Source of the DNA: Mucilaginibacter aurantiaciroseus
GTDB lineage: Bacteria; Bacteroidota; Bacteroidia; Sphingobacteriales; Sphingobacteriaceae
Assembly: GCF_024055595.1 (NCBI RefSeq)
Contig: NZ_JAMXOF010000002.1
Coordinates: 806,001 to 870,000 of the forward strand
Direction: 5' to 3'
DNA length: 64,000 bases
Shown: positions 8,472 to 15,082 of the stretch, in pieces
Layout: every line of letters begins with the position of its first letter
How positions within the stretch are numbered: the stretch's first letter is position 1
Program-made: the position numbers and the translations under genes
The notes under the pieces: model-generated
Seen by the model: only the letters and a program-made list of their open reading frames with translations
Told to the model about the DNA's origin: nothing
Databases searched by the model: none

Positions 8472-9173
8472 CTATAAACTTTTAACAGCGCGCAGCATCT
8501 CCCGCTTACCCGGTGCGCCGGGTGCTTTCTGCACTTTTAAACCCAGTGCTTTTACAGCGCGTTTTAGGTTGCCGGTGATAGCATAGGTTACAAACACACC
8601 GCCAGGTTTTAAAAACTGCAGGGTATGGGCAATGGCCTCGTCGCTCCACATTTCGGGTTGATAGGTGGCCGCAAAAGCATCAAAGTAAATAACGTCAAAT
8701 TTTTGTGCCGATGTAAAATCTTGAAGCGTAGATGCCGCTACATGAAGATCGACATAACCATTCATTTTAACAGTTGCGGATAATGAGCCCTTACAGCGCT
8801 CTAAAAAACTTTCCCAAGTAGAAGAGGCTACATATTGATCATAGCCGGTCTGGCTGATCATTTCGTTGGTGAGAGGGTAGGCCTCAATGCCGGTGTATTG
8901 CAATTTTATTTGCTGCATTGTGCAAAAATCGGCAGTAAGCAAAAAGTTTAGCCCGGTACCGAAACCTACTTCCAGTACAGAAACTTCGGTATTGCCAATG
9001 CCGGTGTTCGCCAAAAAATATTCCAACCCCGAATGTAAAAACACATGCCTGCTCTCCTGCAAGGCCCCGTGGTGCGAATGGTAGTTTTCACCAACCCGAG
9101 CGTTGTAAATGGTATTTGAACCATCGGCAGTAGGTACTATTTGCAGATGGGAAGGATTGGTGTTTTCTGTCAT
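8472..9173 (-). CDS. mnmD: tRNA 5-methylaminomethyl-2-thiouridine methyltransferase MnmD
   Basis: SAM-dependent enzyme for the last step of mnm5s2U34 formation in the tRNA wobble position. The 233-residue protein has only the methyltransferase half (DUF752); the FAD oxidase half of bifunctional MnmC is absent, as usual in this phylum. Motif I is VLEVGFGTGLNFLLT (near 63-77); the family signature is IYFDAFAATYQPEMWSDEA (near 160-178), followed by GGVFVTYAITG. Start ATG 9173 is preceded by a -7 element. The MnmC2 type is clear from the signature. Confidence 0.93.
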   Translation of the reverse strand: MTENTNPSHLQIVPTADGSNTIYNARVGENYHSHHGALQESRHVFLHSGLEYFLANTGIGNTEVSVLEVGFGTGLNFLLTADFCTMQQIKLQYTGIEAYPLTNEMISQTGYDQYVASSTWESFLERCKGSLSATVKMNGYVDLHVAASTLQDFTSAQKFDVIYFDAFAATYQPEMWSDEAIAHTLQFLKPGGVFVTYAITGNLKRAVKALGLKVQKAPGAPGKREMLRAVKSL

Positions 9174-9184
9174 AGTTAGCGGGA

Positions 9185-9192
9185 CAAATTTA
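9185..9192 (-). promoter_or_regulatory. -7 element TAAATTTG upstream of mnmD
   Basis: Minus-strand TAAATTTG fits TAnnTTTG and is 11 nt upstream of the mnmD ATG, predicting a leader of only a few nucleotides. Confidence 0.5.
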
Positions 9193-9250
9193 GGGAAAAT
9201 AACTTACCCTGGGTCGCCGCATAATTTACTCACCCCGACATTATCACGTT

Positions 9251-9290
9251 CGTCGACCCTCTCTGCTTCACAAAGAGGGTGGTCGTGCGA
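9251..9290. repeat. Palindromic intergenic repeat (CCCTCT/AGAGGG core)
   Basis: An imperfect palindrome with arms GACCCTCT and AGAGGGTGGTC around the loop CTGCTTCACAA. It sits in the 258-nt gap between mnmD and the next minus-strand gene. It looks like a dispersed intergenic element and has no coding potential. Confidence 0.55.
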
Positions 9291-9339
9291 AGCAAATATG
9301 TGATGAGTAGAATGGGTATAATAAAATCCTGTCTAACTT

Positions 9340-9366
9340 AAAAGCGCCTCGGTAAAAAGGGGCTTT
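9340..9366 (-). terminator. Probable intrinsic terminator of the gene at 9432-9764
   Basis: Arms AAAGCGCCT and AGGGGCTTT pair with one mismatch around an 8-nt loop. On the minus strand the hairpin is followed by a short T run (TTTT). It lies 66 nt beyond the stop of the minus-strand gene. The U tract is weak. Confidence 0.5.
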
Positions 9367-9431
9367 AATTACAAACTATTCTATTATTCTATAAACATTC
9401 AATGTTAAAGCAAATTAATCTTTAATCTCCG

Positions 9432-9764
9432 CTACGCTGTCATCGCCAGTAGTCGGTTCAGTTGGTTACAATAATCGGGTAGGGTAATGTGGCCCTGGTC
9501 GTATTCTTTCACCAGTTCGTCCAGTTGTTTTTCAACTATGGCACGGTCAACCTTTTGCTCGGCGCAGGCAACTTTTAGCGACTGCACTTTTTGCTGTGCC
9601 GATTTACGCATGTACATTGGCTGTACATCTTTTGACTGCATTAATATCTTATCAAGTTTTTTACGGTTTTGCTTATCGAATTTTAGTATCAAATACACCA
9701 AAACAGATCCTATTACGAGGAAGTAAAAAAAGTTAGCTGTAGAAGTAGTAAACAGTTCGTTCAT
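9432..9764 (-). CDS. Single-pass membrane protein of unknown function
   Basis: The 110-residue product has one N-terminal transmembrane helix (about 11-28), then a basic, helical cytoplasmic part. Its tail LDELVKEYDQGHITLPDYC resembles the short helical-hairpin (SHOCT-like) tail found on many small membrane proteins; this is an impression. It is monocistronic, flanked by a terminator downstream. No function can be assigned. Confidence 0.65.
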   Translation of the reverse strand: MNELFTTSTANFFYFLVIGSVLVYLILKFDKQNRKKLDKILMQSKDVQPMYMRKSAQQKVQSLKVACAEQKVDRAIVEKQLDELVKEYDQGHITLPDYCNQLNRLLAMTA

Positions 9765-9960
9765 ATAAATTATTCGTCTTCGTTATTAATCTCTCGTTTT
9801 CAATTTATAGTGGTGTGCTTCGGTTTTAATTATTACGCATATTCTTTTAAATTGGTTGCGTGTTTTTTAAAAAATTAATAAACAACTTACTGGAAGTGTT
9901 TAATATTTAATTATTTAGAAAATTTGGTTGCAGGATATTATCTGCGTGTTAGGTTTTATA

Positions 9961-9968
9961 TACCTTTG
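9961..9968 (+). promoter_or_regulatory. -7 element TACCTTTG four nt before the amidase start
   Basis: TACCTTTG fits the Bacteroidota -7 consensus and ends only 4 nt before ATG 9973. If it works as usual, transcription starts at or next to the start codon, predicting a leaderless mRNA. Confidence 0.55.
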
Positions 9969-9972
9969 CGGC

Positions 9973-10809
9973 ATGTTATCCAGGCACTTAAAAGTTACCC
10001 TATACAGTTCTGTTTTTTTTATGTTGATGCTGGCTGCATTGCCGGCAGTATCACAAACCAAACGCAAGGCCAGGGCCGAAGCTGCAAAAGAGGGTGCCCC
10101 CGAACATTCATTCAAGTTTAAAACCATCGTTATAGACCCCGGCCATGGCGGTAAAGACCCCGGCGCGCACGGCGCTTACTCCAACGAGAAAACCATAGCG
10201 CTAAGCATCGGCAAAAAATTGAAAGTGGCTATCAATAATGCCATCAGCGGTGTAAACGTGATCATGACGCGCAGCACCGATAAATTTATTGAACTGCACA
10301 GGCGCGCCAACATCGCTAATGAGAATAACGCCAACCTTTTTATTTCGATTCACTGCAACTCATCGCCCGAGCGGGTAAGCCCTAACCGCGGCGTGCTGCT
10401 GTTAGTTTATGGTTTCCACCGCAAAGGCGAGCAATTAGAAGCCCTGCGCGAGAACGCTTCCATATTTATAGAGAAGGATTATAAGAAAAAATACAACGGC
10501 TACGGCGATGATGCCGCGCTTAACGCCATTGTATTGGCTGCGTTTCAGCAACGTTACCGCAAGCAAAGCGTGCAGTTTGGTAACCTGCTAAACCACCAAC
10601 TTAAAGTGAATAACGGCCGCAAAAGCCTCGGTGTACGCGAGCAGGGTGTGCTTGTACTACAGCAAAGCAGCATGCCCGGCATGCTGCTGGAAACTGGTTT
10701 CATCAACAACCCAACCGACGAAAAATACCTGAATTCCGAAAAAGGGCAAAATGATATTGTACAATCTATTTTGGTTGCTATAAAGAAATATAAAGAGAGT
10801 TTTGAGTAA
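9973..10809 (+). CDS. N-acetylmuramoyl-L-alanine amidase (Amidase_3, AmiC-like)
   Basis: Zinc enzyme cleaving the MurNAc-L-Ala bond of peptidoglycan in the periplasm during cell separation. The 278-residue protein has a signal peptide (MLSRHLKVTLYSSVFF... to PAVSQ, residues 1-28). The catalytic domain shows zinc ligands in VIDPGHGGKDPGAHG, the Glu of SNEKTIALS, His in LFISIHCNS, and the catalytic Glu in MLLETGFINNPTDE. ATG 9973 is preferred: 10021 would remove the basic n-region, and 9928 lies upstream of the promoter. It is not adjacent to other division genes. Confidence 0.93.
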   Translation: MLSRHLKVTLYSSVFFMLMLAALPAVSQTKRKARAEAAKEGAPEHSFKFKTIVIDPGHGGKDPGAHGAYSNEKTIALSIGKKLKVAINNAISGVNVIMTRSTDKFIELHRRANIANENNANLFISIHCNSSPERVSPNRGVLLLVYGFHRKGEQLEALRENASIFIEKDYKKKYNGYGDDAALNAIVLAAFQQRYRKQSVQFGNLLNHQLKVNNGRKSLGVREQGVLVLQQSSMPGMLLETGFINNPTDEKYLNSEKGQNDIVQSILVAIKKYKESFE

Positions 10810-10868
10810 ATGACCTTTACAGGTATAAAATTTGCTGTTAAATTATGATACCTTAAACTAAAGCCATT

Positions 10869-11972
10869 ATGAAAACCAAAAGACTATCCCGCAGAGATTT
10901 TATCCTCAACAGTACTATTGGCGCAAGCGCGTTGCTGCTTGGCCCGGCTCTTTCTGCGCTTGCCTTAACTAAACCCGATAAACGGCTGGGTATTGCCTTG
11001 GTAGGTTTGGGTGGTTACAGCAGCGGGCAACTGGCCCCGGCGTTGCAGCATACTAAAAACTGTTACCTGGCGGGTATAGTTACCGGCACGCCTGCCAAAG
11101 CCAAAAGCTGGGCGGCAAAATATAGTATCCCGCAAAAGAACATTTACAATTACCAAAATTTCGATAACATTGCCCGTAACCCGGATATTGATATTATCTA
11201 TGTAGTGCTGCCGGTTTCGATGCATAAAGAGTACACCATCCGTGCGGCACGAGCGGGCAAGCATGTAATATGCGAAAAACCTATGGCCCTTAATGCTGCT
11301 GAGTGCCGCGAAATGATAGCCGCCTGCAAAAAGGCAAACCGTCTGCTGTCAATAGGTTACCGCTTGCATTTCGAGCCGCACACGCTGGAGGTAATGCGCC
11401 TTGGGCAAAAACAGGTATTTGGCAAAGTAACCAAAATTGATACCGGGAATGGCTTTACCTACAACGGCGACCCCAACGCCTGGCGACTTAAAAAGGCTAT
11501 GGCGGGTGGTGGCGGTTTAATGGATATGGGTATCTACGCCATACAGGGTGCGCGTTATACGCTGGGGCAGGAACCAATTGCCGTTAAGGCCACCCAGCAA
11601 AAAACCAGGCCGCAGCTTTTTAAAGAGGTTGACGAGACCGTTTTTTGGGAATTAAAATTCGCCGGAGGACAAAAAGTTACGGGCAAAAGCAGTTATAATA
11701 ATGATTGGAGTTACCTGCAGGTTGAAGCCGAAAAAGGGAATTTTGAATTGCAGCCCGCCTACGGGTATAATGGTTTAAACGGCAAAGTAAACGGTAAACC
11801 CATGCATATCCCTAATATTATACAACAAGCTGCCCAGATGGACGATTTTGCCACCTGCGTACAGCTTAAAAAGCAAAGCCGCGTTTCCGGCGAAGAAGGT
11901 TTAATGGATATGAAGGTTGTTGATGCTATTTATCGTAGTTTAGATAGTGGCCAATGGGTGAATATTGTTTAA
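10869..11972 (+). CDS. Tat-exported Gfo/Idh/MocA family oxidoreductase
   Basis: NAD(P)-dependent sugar oxidoreductase family, 367 residues. The N-terminus has a Tat motif (LSRRDFI, residues 6-12) followed by a hydrophobic stretch, so it is probably exported folded with its cofactor. The Rossmann motif is LGIALVGLGGYSSG (near 40) and the family motif VICEKPMALNAAE (near 133) supplies the conserved Lys. Similarity is to glucose-fructose oxidoreductase-like proteins. It follows the amidase by 59 nt on the same strand; whether they share a transcript is unclear. Substrate unknown. Confidence 0.92.
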   Translation: MKTKRLSRRDFILNSTIGASALLLGPALSALALTKPDKRLGIALVGLGGYSSGQLAPALQHTKNCYLAGIVTGTPAKAKSWAAKYSIPQKNIYNYQNFDNIARNPDIDIIYVVLPVSMHKEYTIRAARAGKHVICEKPMALNAAECREMIAACKKANRLLSIGYRLHFEPHTLEVMRLGQKQVFGKVTKIDTGNGFTYNGDPNAWRLKKAMAGGGGLMDMGIYAIQGARYTLGQEPIAVKATQQKTRPQLFKEVDETVFWELKFAGGQKVTGKSSYNNDWSYLQVEAEKGNFELQPAYGYNGLNGKVNGKPMHIPNIIQQAAQMDDFATCVQLKKQSRVSGEEGLMDMKVVDAIYRSLDSGQWVNIV

Positions 11973-12234
11973 TGCCCAAGCCTGAACGACATCCCTAGAA
12001 AGAACCCGCCAAAGCTATAATTTAGGGGCGCGTAATATTTAGGGCGAAGTTTATTTATCCCCTTGCCAAAATTAGTAGTGCCGTACCCGAGGTAAACGCA
12101 ACAAAGTTATATTTGGAATCGAGGAAGTTAACTGATGGTGTTATGTCCCTAACGCCAATCACAAACCCGCTTTTCGCTTTAGAAATTTGAATAAAAAATA
12201 AATTAATAAATAAGGTTAGGAAGATGGTACGCAT
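11969..12234 (-). pseudogene. Frameshifted remnant of a small outer-membrane barrel protein
   Basis: On the minus strand ATG 12234 opens a frame with a signal peptide (MRTIFLTLFINLFF...) and a beta-like stretch (SGFVIGVRDITPSVNF), ending at a stop after about 59 codons. In the next frame, starting near VYLGYGTTNFGKG, the sequence continues to NYSFGGFFLGMSFRLGH and stops at 11969-11971. That ending, an aromatic/Gly strand with terminal amphipathic residues, is typical of outer-membrane barrels. One missing base would join the halves into about 88 residues. It overlaps the end of the convergent oxidoreductase gene by 4 nt. It fills most of the 358-nt gap. Confidence 0.6.
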
Positions 12235-12330
12235 ACAAATGCATGTAATAGGTTAGACAGATATAATCACCTAAAACGAAAGGTAAATGAAAGCTATACG
12301 ATTACTATATTTACCTCATTAAAACAACCC

Positions 12331-13143
12331 ATGTACCTAAAACGAATAATATTAATGGCGCTGATACCACAACTGATAGCCGCGTTTAGCTTCGCGCAAA
12401 AAGTGCCATATGGTAAAAATGCCGCTGTGGGTAAGTATTACGATGTGCGCGGTATAAAGCTTTATGTGGAGGAATACGGCAGCGGTGAACCTTTGCTGAT
12501 GATACACGGTAATGGTGGCGATATGAGTGCCTTTAGCGAGAATGTGCCTTGCTTTGCCAAGAAGTACAGTGTGATTTTGGTGGATAGCCGTTCGCAAGGT
12601 AAGTCAGTAGATACTAACCCATTCATCACCTTTGAGCAAATGGCCGATGATTTTGCCGAATTACTACATGTACTGCATATTAGCAAAGCGTATGTATTAG
12701 GCTGGAGCGATGGTGGTATTAGTGCTATTTTAATGGCCGTGCGCCACCCGGATAAGGTAATAAAGTTCGCATCCACAGGGGCTAACGTTACGCCAGACGC
12801 ATCCAGCTATGCCGACCCTAATGGCTGGCCGGGTTCCAAAAATTATTACGAGCAAAACAAGAATAGGAAATGGCGCACCGCCAAAGAAAGAAATGCCTGG
12901 AAAATGTTTATGCTGGATTGGGAACAACCCAATATTAAACTAACCGAACTGCATAGAATTAAATGCCCCGCGCTAATTATAGCCGGCGATCATGATGTGA
13001 TAGCAGATAAACATACCCGCCTTATCCAGGCCAATATCCCAGGCTCGCAGTTGTGGATCGTAAAGGATTCGGGCCATGGTACATTGATAGAACATGCTGA
13101 TACGTTCAATAAAAAAGTCGACGCGTTTTTTCAGCATAAATAG
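12331..13143 (+). CDS. Secreted alpha/beta hydrolase
   Basis: Alpha/beta-hydrolase fold protein of 270 residues with an N-terminal signal peptide ending near SFAQ (20-23). The nucleophile elbow is GWSDGG (Ser126), the acid is Asp222 in AGDHDVIA, and the His is 249 in DSGHGTLIEH. The oxyanion region is MIHGNGGDMSAF. The start at 12331 keeps a basic residue in the signal n-region; ATG 12355 would not. A TATATTTA near-match to the -7 element lies upstream. Probably an esterase or lipase-like periplasmic hydrolase; substrate unknown. Confidence 0.88.
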   Translation: MYLKRIILMALIPQLIAAFSFAQKVPYGKNAAVGKYYDVRGIKLYVEEYGSGEPLLMIHGNGGDMSAFSENVPCFAKKYSVILVDSRSQGKSVDTNPFITFEQMADDFAELLHVLHISKAYVLGWSDGGISAILMAVRHPDKVIKFASTGANVTPDASSYADPNGWPGSKNYYEQNKNRKWRTAKERNAWKMFMLDWEQPNIKLTELHRIKCPALIIAGDHDVIADKHTRLIQANIPGSQLWIVKDSGHGTLIEHADTFNKKVDAFFQHK

Positions 13144-13213
13144 GCCTTGGTCATTTCCCATTCAAAAAAGATGTTTAAACACCTTTTTTATTATCCCATA
13201 TCAAACCTTTATC

Positions 13214-13221
13214 TATATTTG
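13214..13221 (+). promoter_or_regulatory. -7 element TATATTTG upstream of the YceI gene
   Basis: TATATTTG exactly fits TAnnTTTG and lies 35 nt before the ATG at 13257. Confidence 0.55.
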
Positions 13222-13256
13222 ACTTATTAAAATATCAAACTGAAAAAATTTAAACC

Positions 13257-13829
13257 ATGAAAAAAATCTTAACCTTTGCTGCTACTGCATTATTTATGCA
13301 AACCGCATTTGCCCAAAGCACCTGGAAAGCTGACAAAGCACACTCACACGTTAAATTTACCATCACCCACCTTGCAGTATCTGATGTTGACGGTACATTT
13401 AAAGATTTCGACGCAAGCATCGTTGCTGCAAAACCTGATTTTAGCGATGCTAAATACACATTCTCTGCAAACGCGGCATCTGTAAGTACTGATAATGACA
13501 ACCGCGACGGTCATTTGAAATCTCCAGACTTTTTTGATGTTGCTAAATTCCCGAAATTAAATTTTGAGAGCACAAGCGTTAAAGCTGCAGGTACAAACAA
13601 ATACAAAGTAACCGGTAATTTAACTTTACACGGTGTTACCAAACCGGCTGTTTTAGATGTTGTTTACCGTGGTACCATCACCAACCCAATGACTAAAGGC
13701 CCTGACGCCGGTTTCAAAATTACAGGTACAATCAAACGTTCTGATTTTGGTTTCGGTGCTAAATATGGCTCACCAATGCTTAGCGACGAAGTTGAACTTA
13801 ACGCAAGCGGCGAATTCTTGAAACAATAA
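13257..13829 (+). CDS. YceI family protein
   Basis: Periplasmic lipocalin-like protein of the YceI family; relatives bind isoprenoid chains. The 190-residue protein has a signal peptide (MKKILTFAATALFMQTAFAQ), then the YceI start STWKADKAHSHVKFTITHL. The signature segments DGHLKSPDFFDVAKFP and NLTLHGVTKPAVLDV and the ending SDEVELNASGEF are all present. It has its own promoter (13214) and a strong terminator (13849), so is likely a monocistronic unit. The family is secure; ligand and role are not known here. Confidence 0.95.
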   Translation: MKKILTFAATALFMQTAFAQSTWKADKAHSHVKFTITHLAVSDVDGTFKDFDASIVAAKPDFSDAKYTFSANAASVSTDNDNRDGHLKSPDFFDVAKFPKLNFESTSVKAAGTNKYKVTGNLTLHGVTKPAVLDVVYRGTITNPMTKGPDAGFKITGTIKRSDFGFGAKYGSPMLSDEVELNASGEFLKQ

Positions 13830-13848
13830 TTCTCCCCTAAATAAATTG

Positions 13849-13884
13849 AAAAGGCGGCTTTCACTATTGAAAGCCGCCTTTTTT
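13849..13884. terminator. Bidirectional intrinsic terminator
   Basis: Perfect 14-bp arms AAAAGGCGGCTTTC and GAAAGCCGCCTTTT around ACTATT, followed by T residues on the plus strand and by a T run on the minus strand. It lies between the convergent YceI and DUF2147 genes and probably serves both. Confidence 0.88.
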
Positions 13885-13899
13885 ATGGGGTGAAATTTT

Positions 13900-14376
13900 T
13901 TAGATGCGTTTAAACGTAAGCGTTTTGCCAATAAATTTGTAGTGCCAGTACCCTTTTACTTTAAGCGCGCCCTCTTTATCAATATAGGCAGATGAGTTCC
14001 ATAATTTGCCATGCTTTGCATCATATATCATTCCATCTTCCCAACTGTTGGTTTGCTGGTTGTAGGTAAGTTTCTCCAGCACATTCATGCCTAAAAGTTT
14101 GCGGGTACGCAGGGTAGGGTCGGGGTTTTTCTCGTCTGTCCAGTAATCAAGCTCTCTGCTATCGTCGTGGTCATCAAACCACACAATTTTTGCTTTAAAT
14201 TCCATGCCGTCTTTATAAACCTGCACTATTAACCTGTCGTCATCAAGTTTCCATTTACCGCAAACTTTCTCAGCAGCTGCCGCAGATGTTACTGGTATTT
14301 TTACAACAGGTGTATGGTAATTTGTACTACCAACAAGCATTAAAGCCACAAAACTACACAAAAACACATTTGCCAT
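13900..14376 (-). CDS. DUF2147 domain secreted protein (copy 1)
   Basis: The 158-residue product has a signal peptide (about 1-20) and a DUF2147 core: VCGKWKLDDDRLIVQVYKDG, FKAKIVWFDDHDD, RKLLGMNVLEKLTYN, WEDGMIYDAKHGKLWNSSA and VKGYWHYKFIGKTLTFKRI. The domain is a small beta-barrel of unknown function, probably periplasmic. A close paralogue follows at 14457-14912 on the same strand, so this is a tandem duplication with the same order of motifs. Confidence 0.85.
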   Translation of the reverse strand: MANVFLCSFVALMLVGSTNYHTPVVKIPVTSAAAAEKVCGKWKLDDDRLIVQVYKDGMEFKAKIVWFDDHDDSRELDYWTDEKNPDPTLRTRKLLGMNVLEKLTYNQQTNSWEDGMIYDAKHGKLWNSSAYIDKEGALKVKGYWHYKFIGKTLTFKRI

Positions 14377-14456
14377 ATTGGTGTCAATTTAACAACACAA
14401 TATAGGCAATAGTAATGCCAACTTTACAAATTATTTTTCAGAATAATTAAACAAAT

Positions 14457-14912
14457 TTATAGTATCCTGTTAAAAGTCATGGTTTTACCTAAGAACTTTA
14501 TTTTCCAGTAACCTTTTACTTTTAATAAACCTGTTTTGTCGATACCGGCGGCAGCACTCCAGTATTTACCGCTTTGTACTTCGTAGATCTTGCCGCCTTC
14601 CCATGAGTTTGACGATGCATCATATTTTAGGTCCTCTACCACATTAAGCCCAAGTACCTTACGATTGCGCAGGGCGGAGTTGGGGTTTTTAATATCGGTA
14701 ATGGTTTCCATGGGTTTGGTTTTGGAAACCCCGCCGCTAAACCAGATGATTTTTGCTTTAAAAGTATTTTTGTATGGATAAACCTCAACCGTTAAGTTTT
14801 TTTCGCTGGATTGCCATTTGCCGCAGATGAGATTGGCTTTGGCGGCCTCATCGGGGTTGATGGTTTTAAAAGAACAAAGAACGGTTAACAGTAAAATAAA
14901 AACGTAGCGCAT
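14457..14912 (-). CDS. DUF2147 domain secreted protein (copy 2)
   Basis: The 151-residue product has a signal peptide (MRYVFILLLTVLCSFKTI) and DUF2147 motifs ICGKWQSSEKNLTVEVYPY, RKVLGLNVVEDLKYD, WEGGKIYEVQSGKYWSAAA and VKGYWKIKFLGKTMTFNRI. It is clearly paralogous to the gene at 13900-14376, lying upstream of it on the same strand with an 80-nt gap. Function unknown; location periplasmic by signal peptide. Confidence 0.85.
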   Translation of the reverse strand: MRYVFILLLTVLCSFKTINPDEAAKANLICGKWQSSEKNLTVEVYPYKNTFKAKIIWFSGGVSKTKPMETITDIKNPNSALRNRKVLGLNVVEDLKYDASSNSWEGGKIYEVQSGKYWSAAAGIDKTGLLKVKGYWKIKFLGKTMTFNRIL

Positions 14913-15042
14913 AAGGGGATTTAACTGCTATTTTAAATAGCTTTAACAATAACGCATAAATACGTAATTGTTTGCAATGCCCCAACGAAAACGTAATAGT
15001 TGAATTATTGAAGGCTAAAAGCTGCATCTGCCATGTAGTTTA

Positions 15043-15050
15043 TATATTTG
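15043..15050 (+). promoter_or_regulatory. -7 element TATATTTG upstream of the GH3 gene
   Basis: Exact TAnnTTTG match 32 nt before ATG 15083; no clear -33 TTTG box. Confidence 0.55.
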
Positions 15051-15082
15051 AGATGTAAACCAATAATTACTTTTCTACCAGT

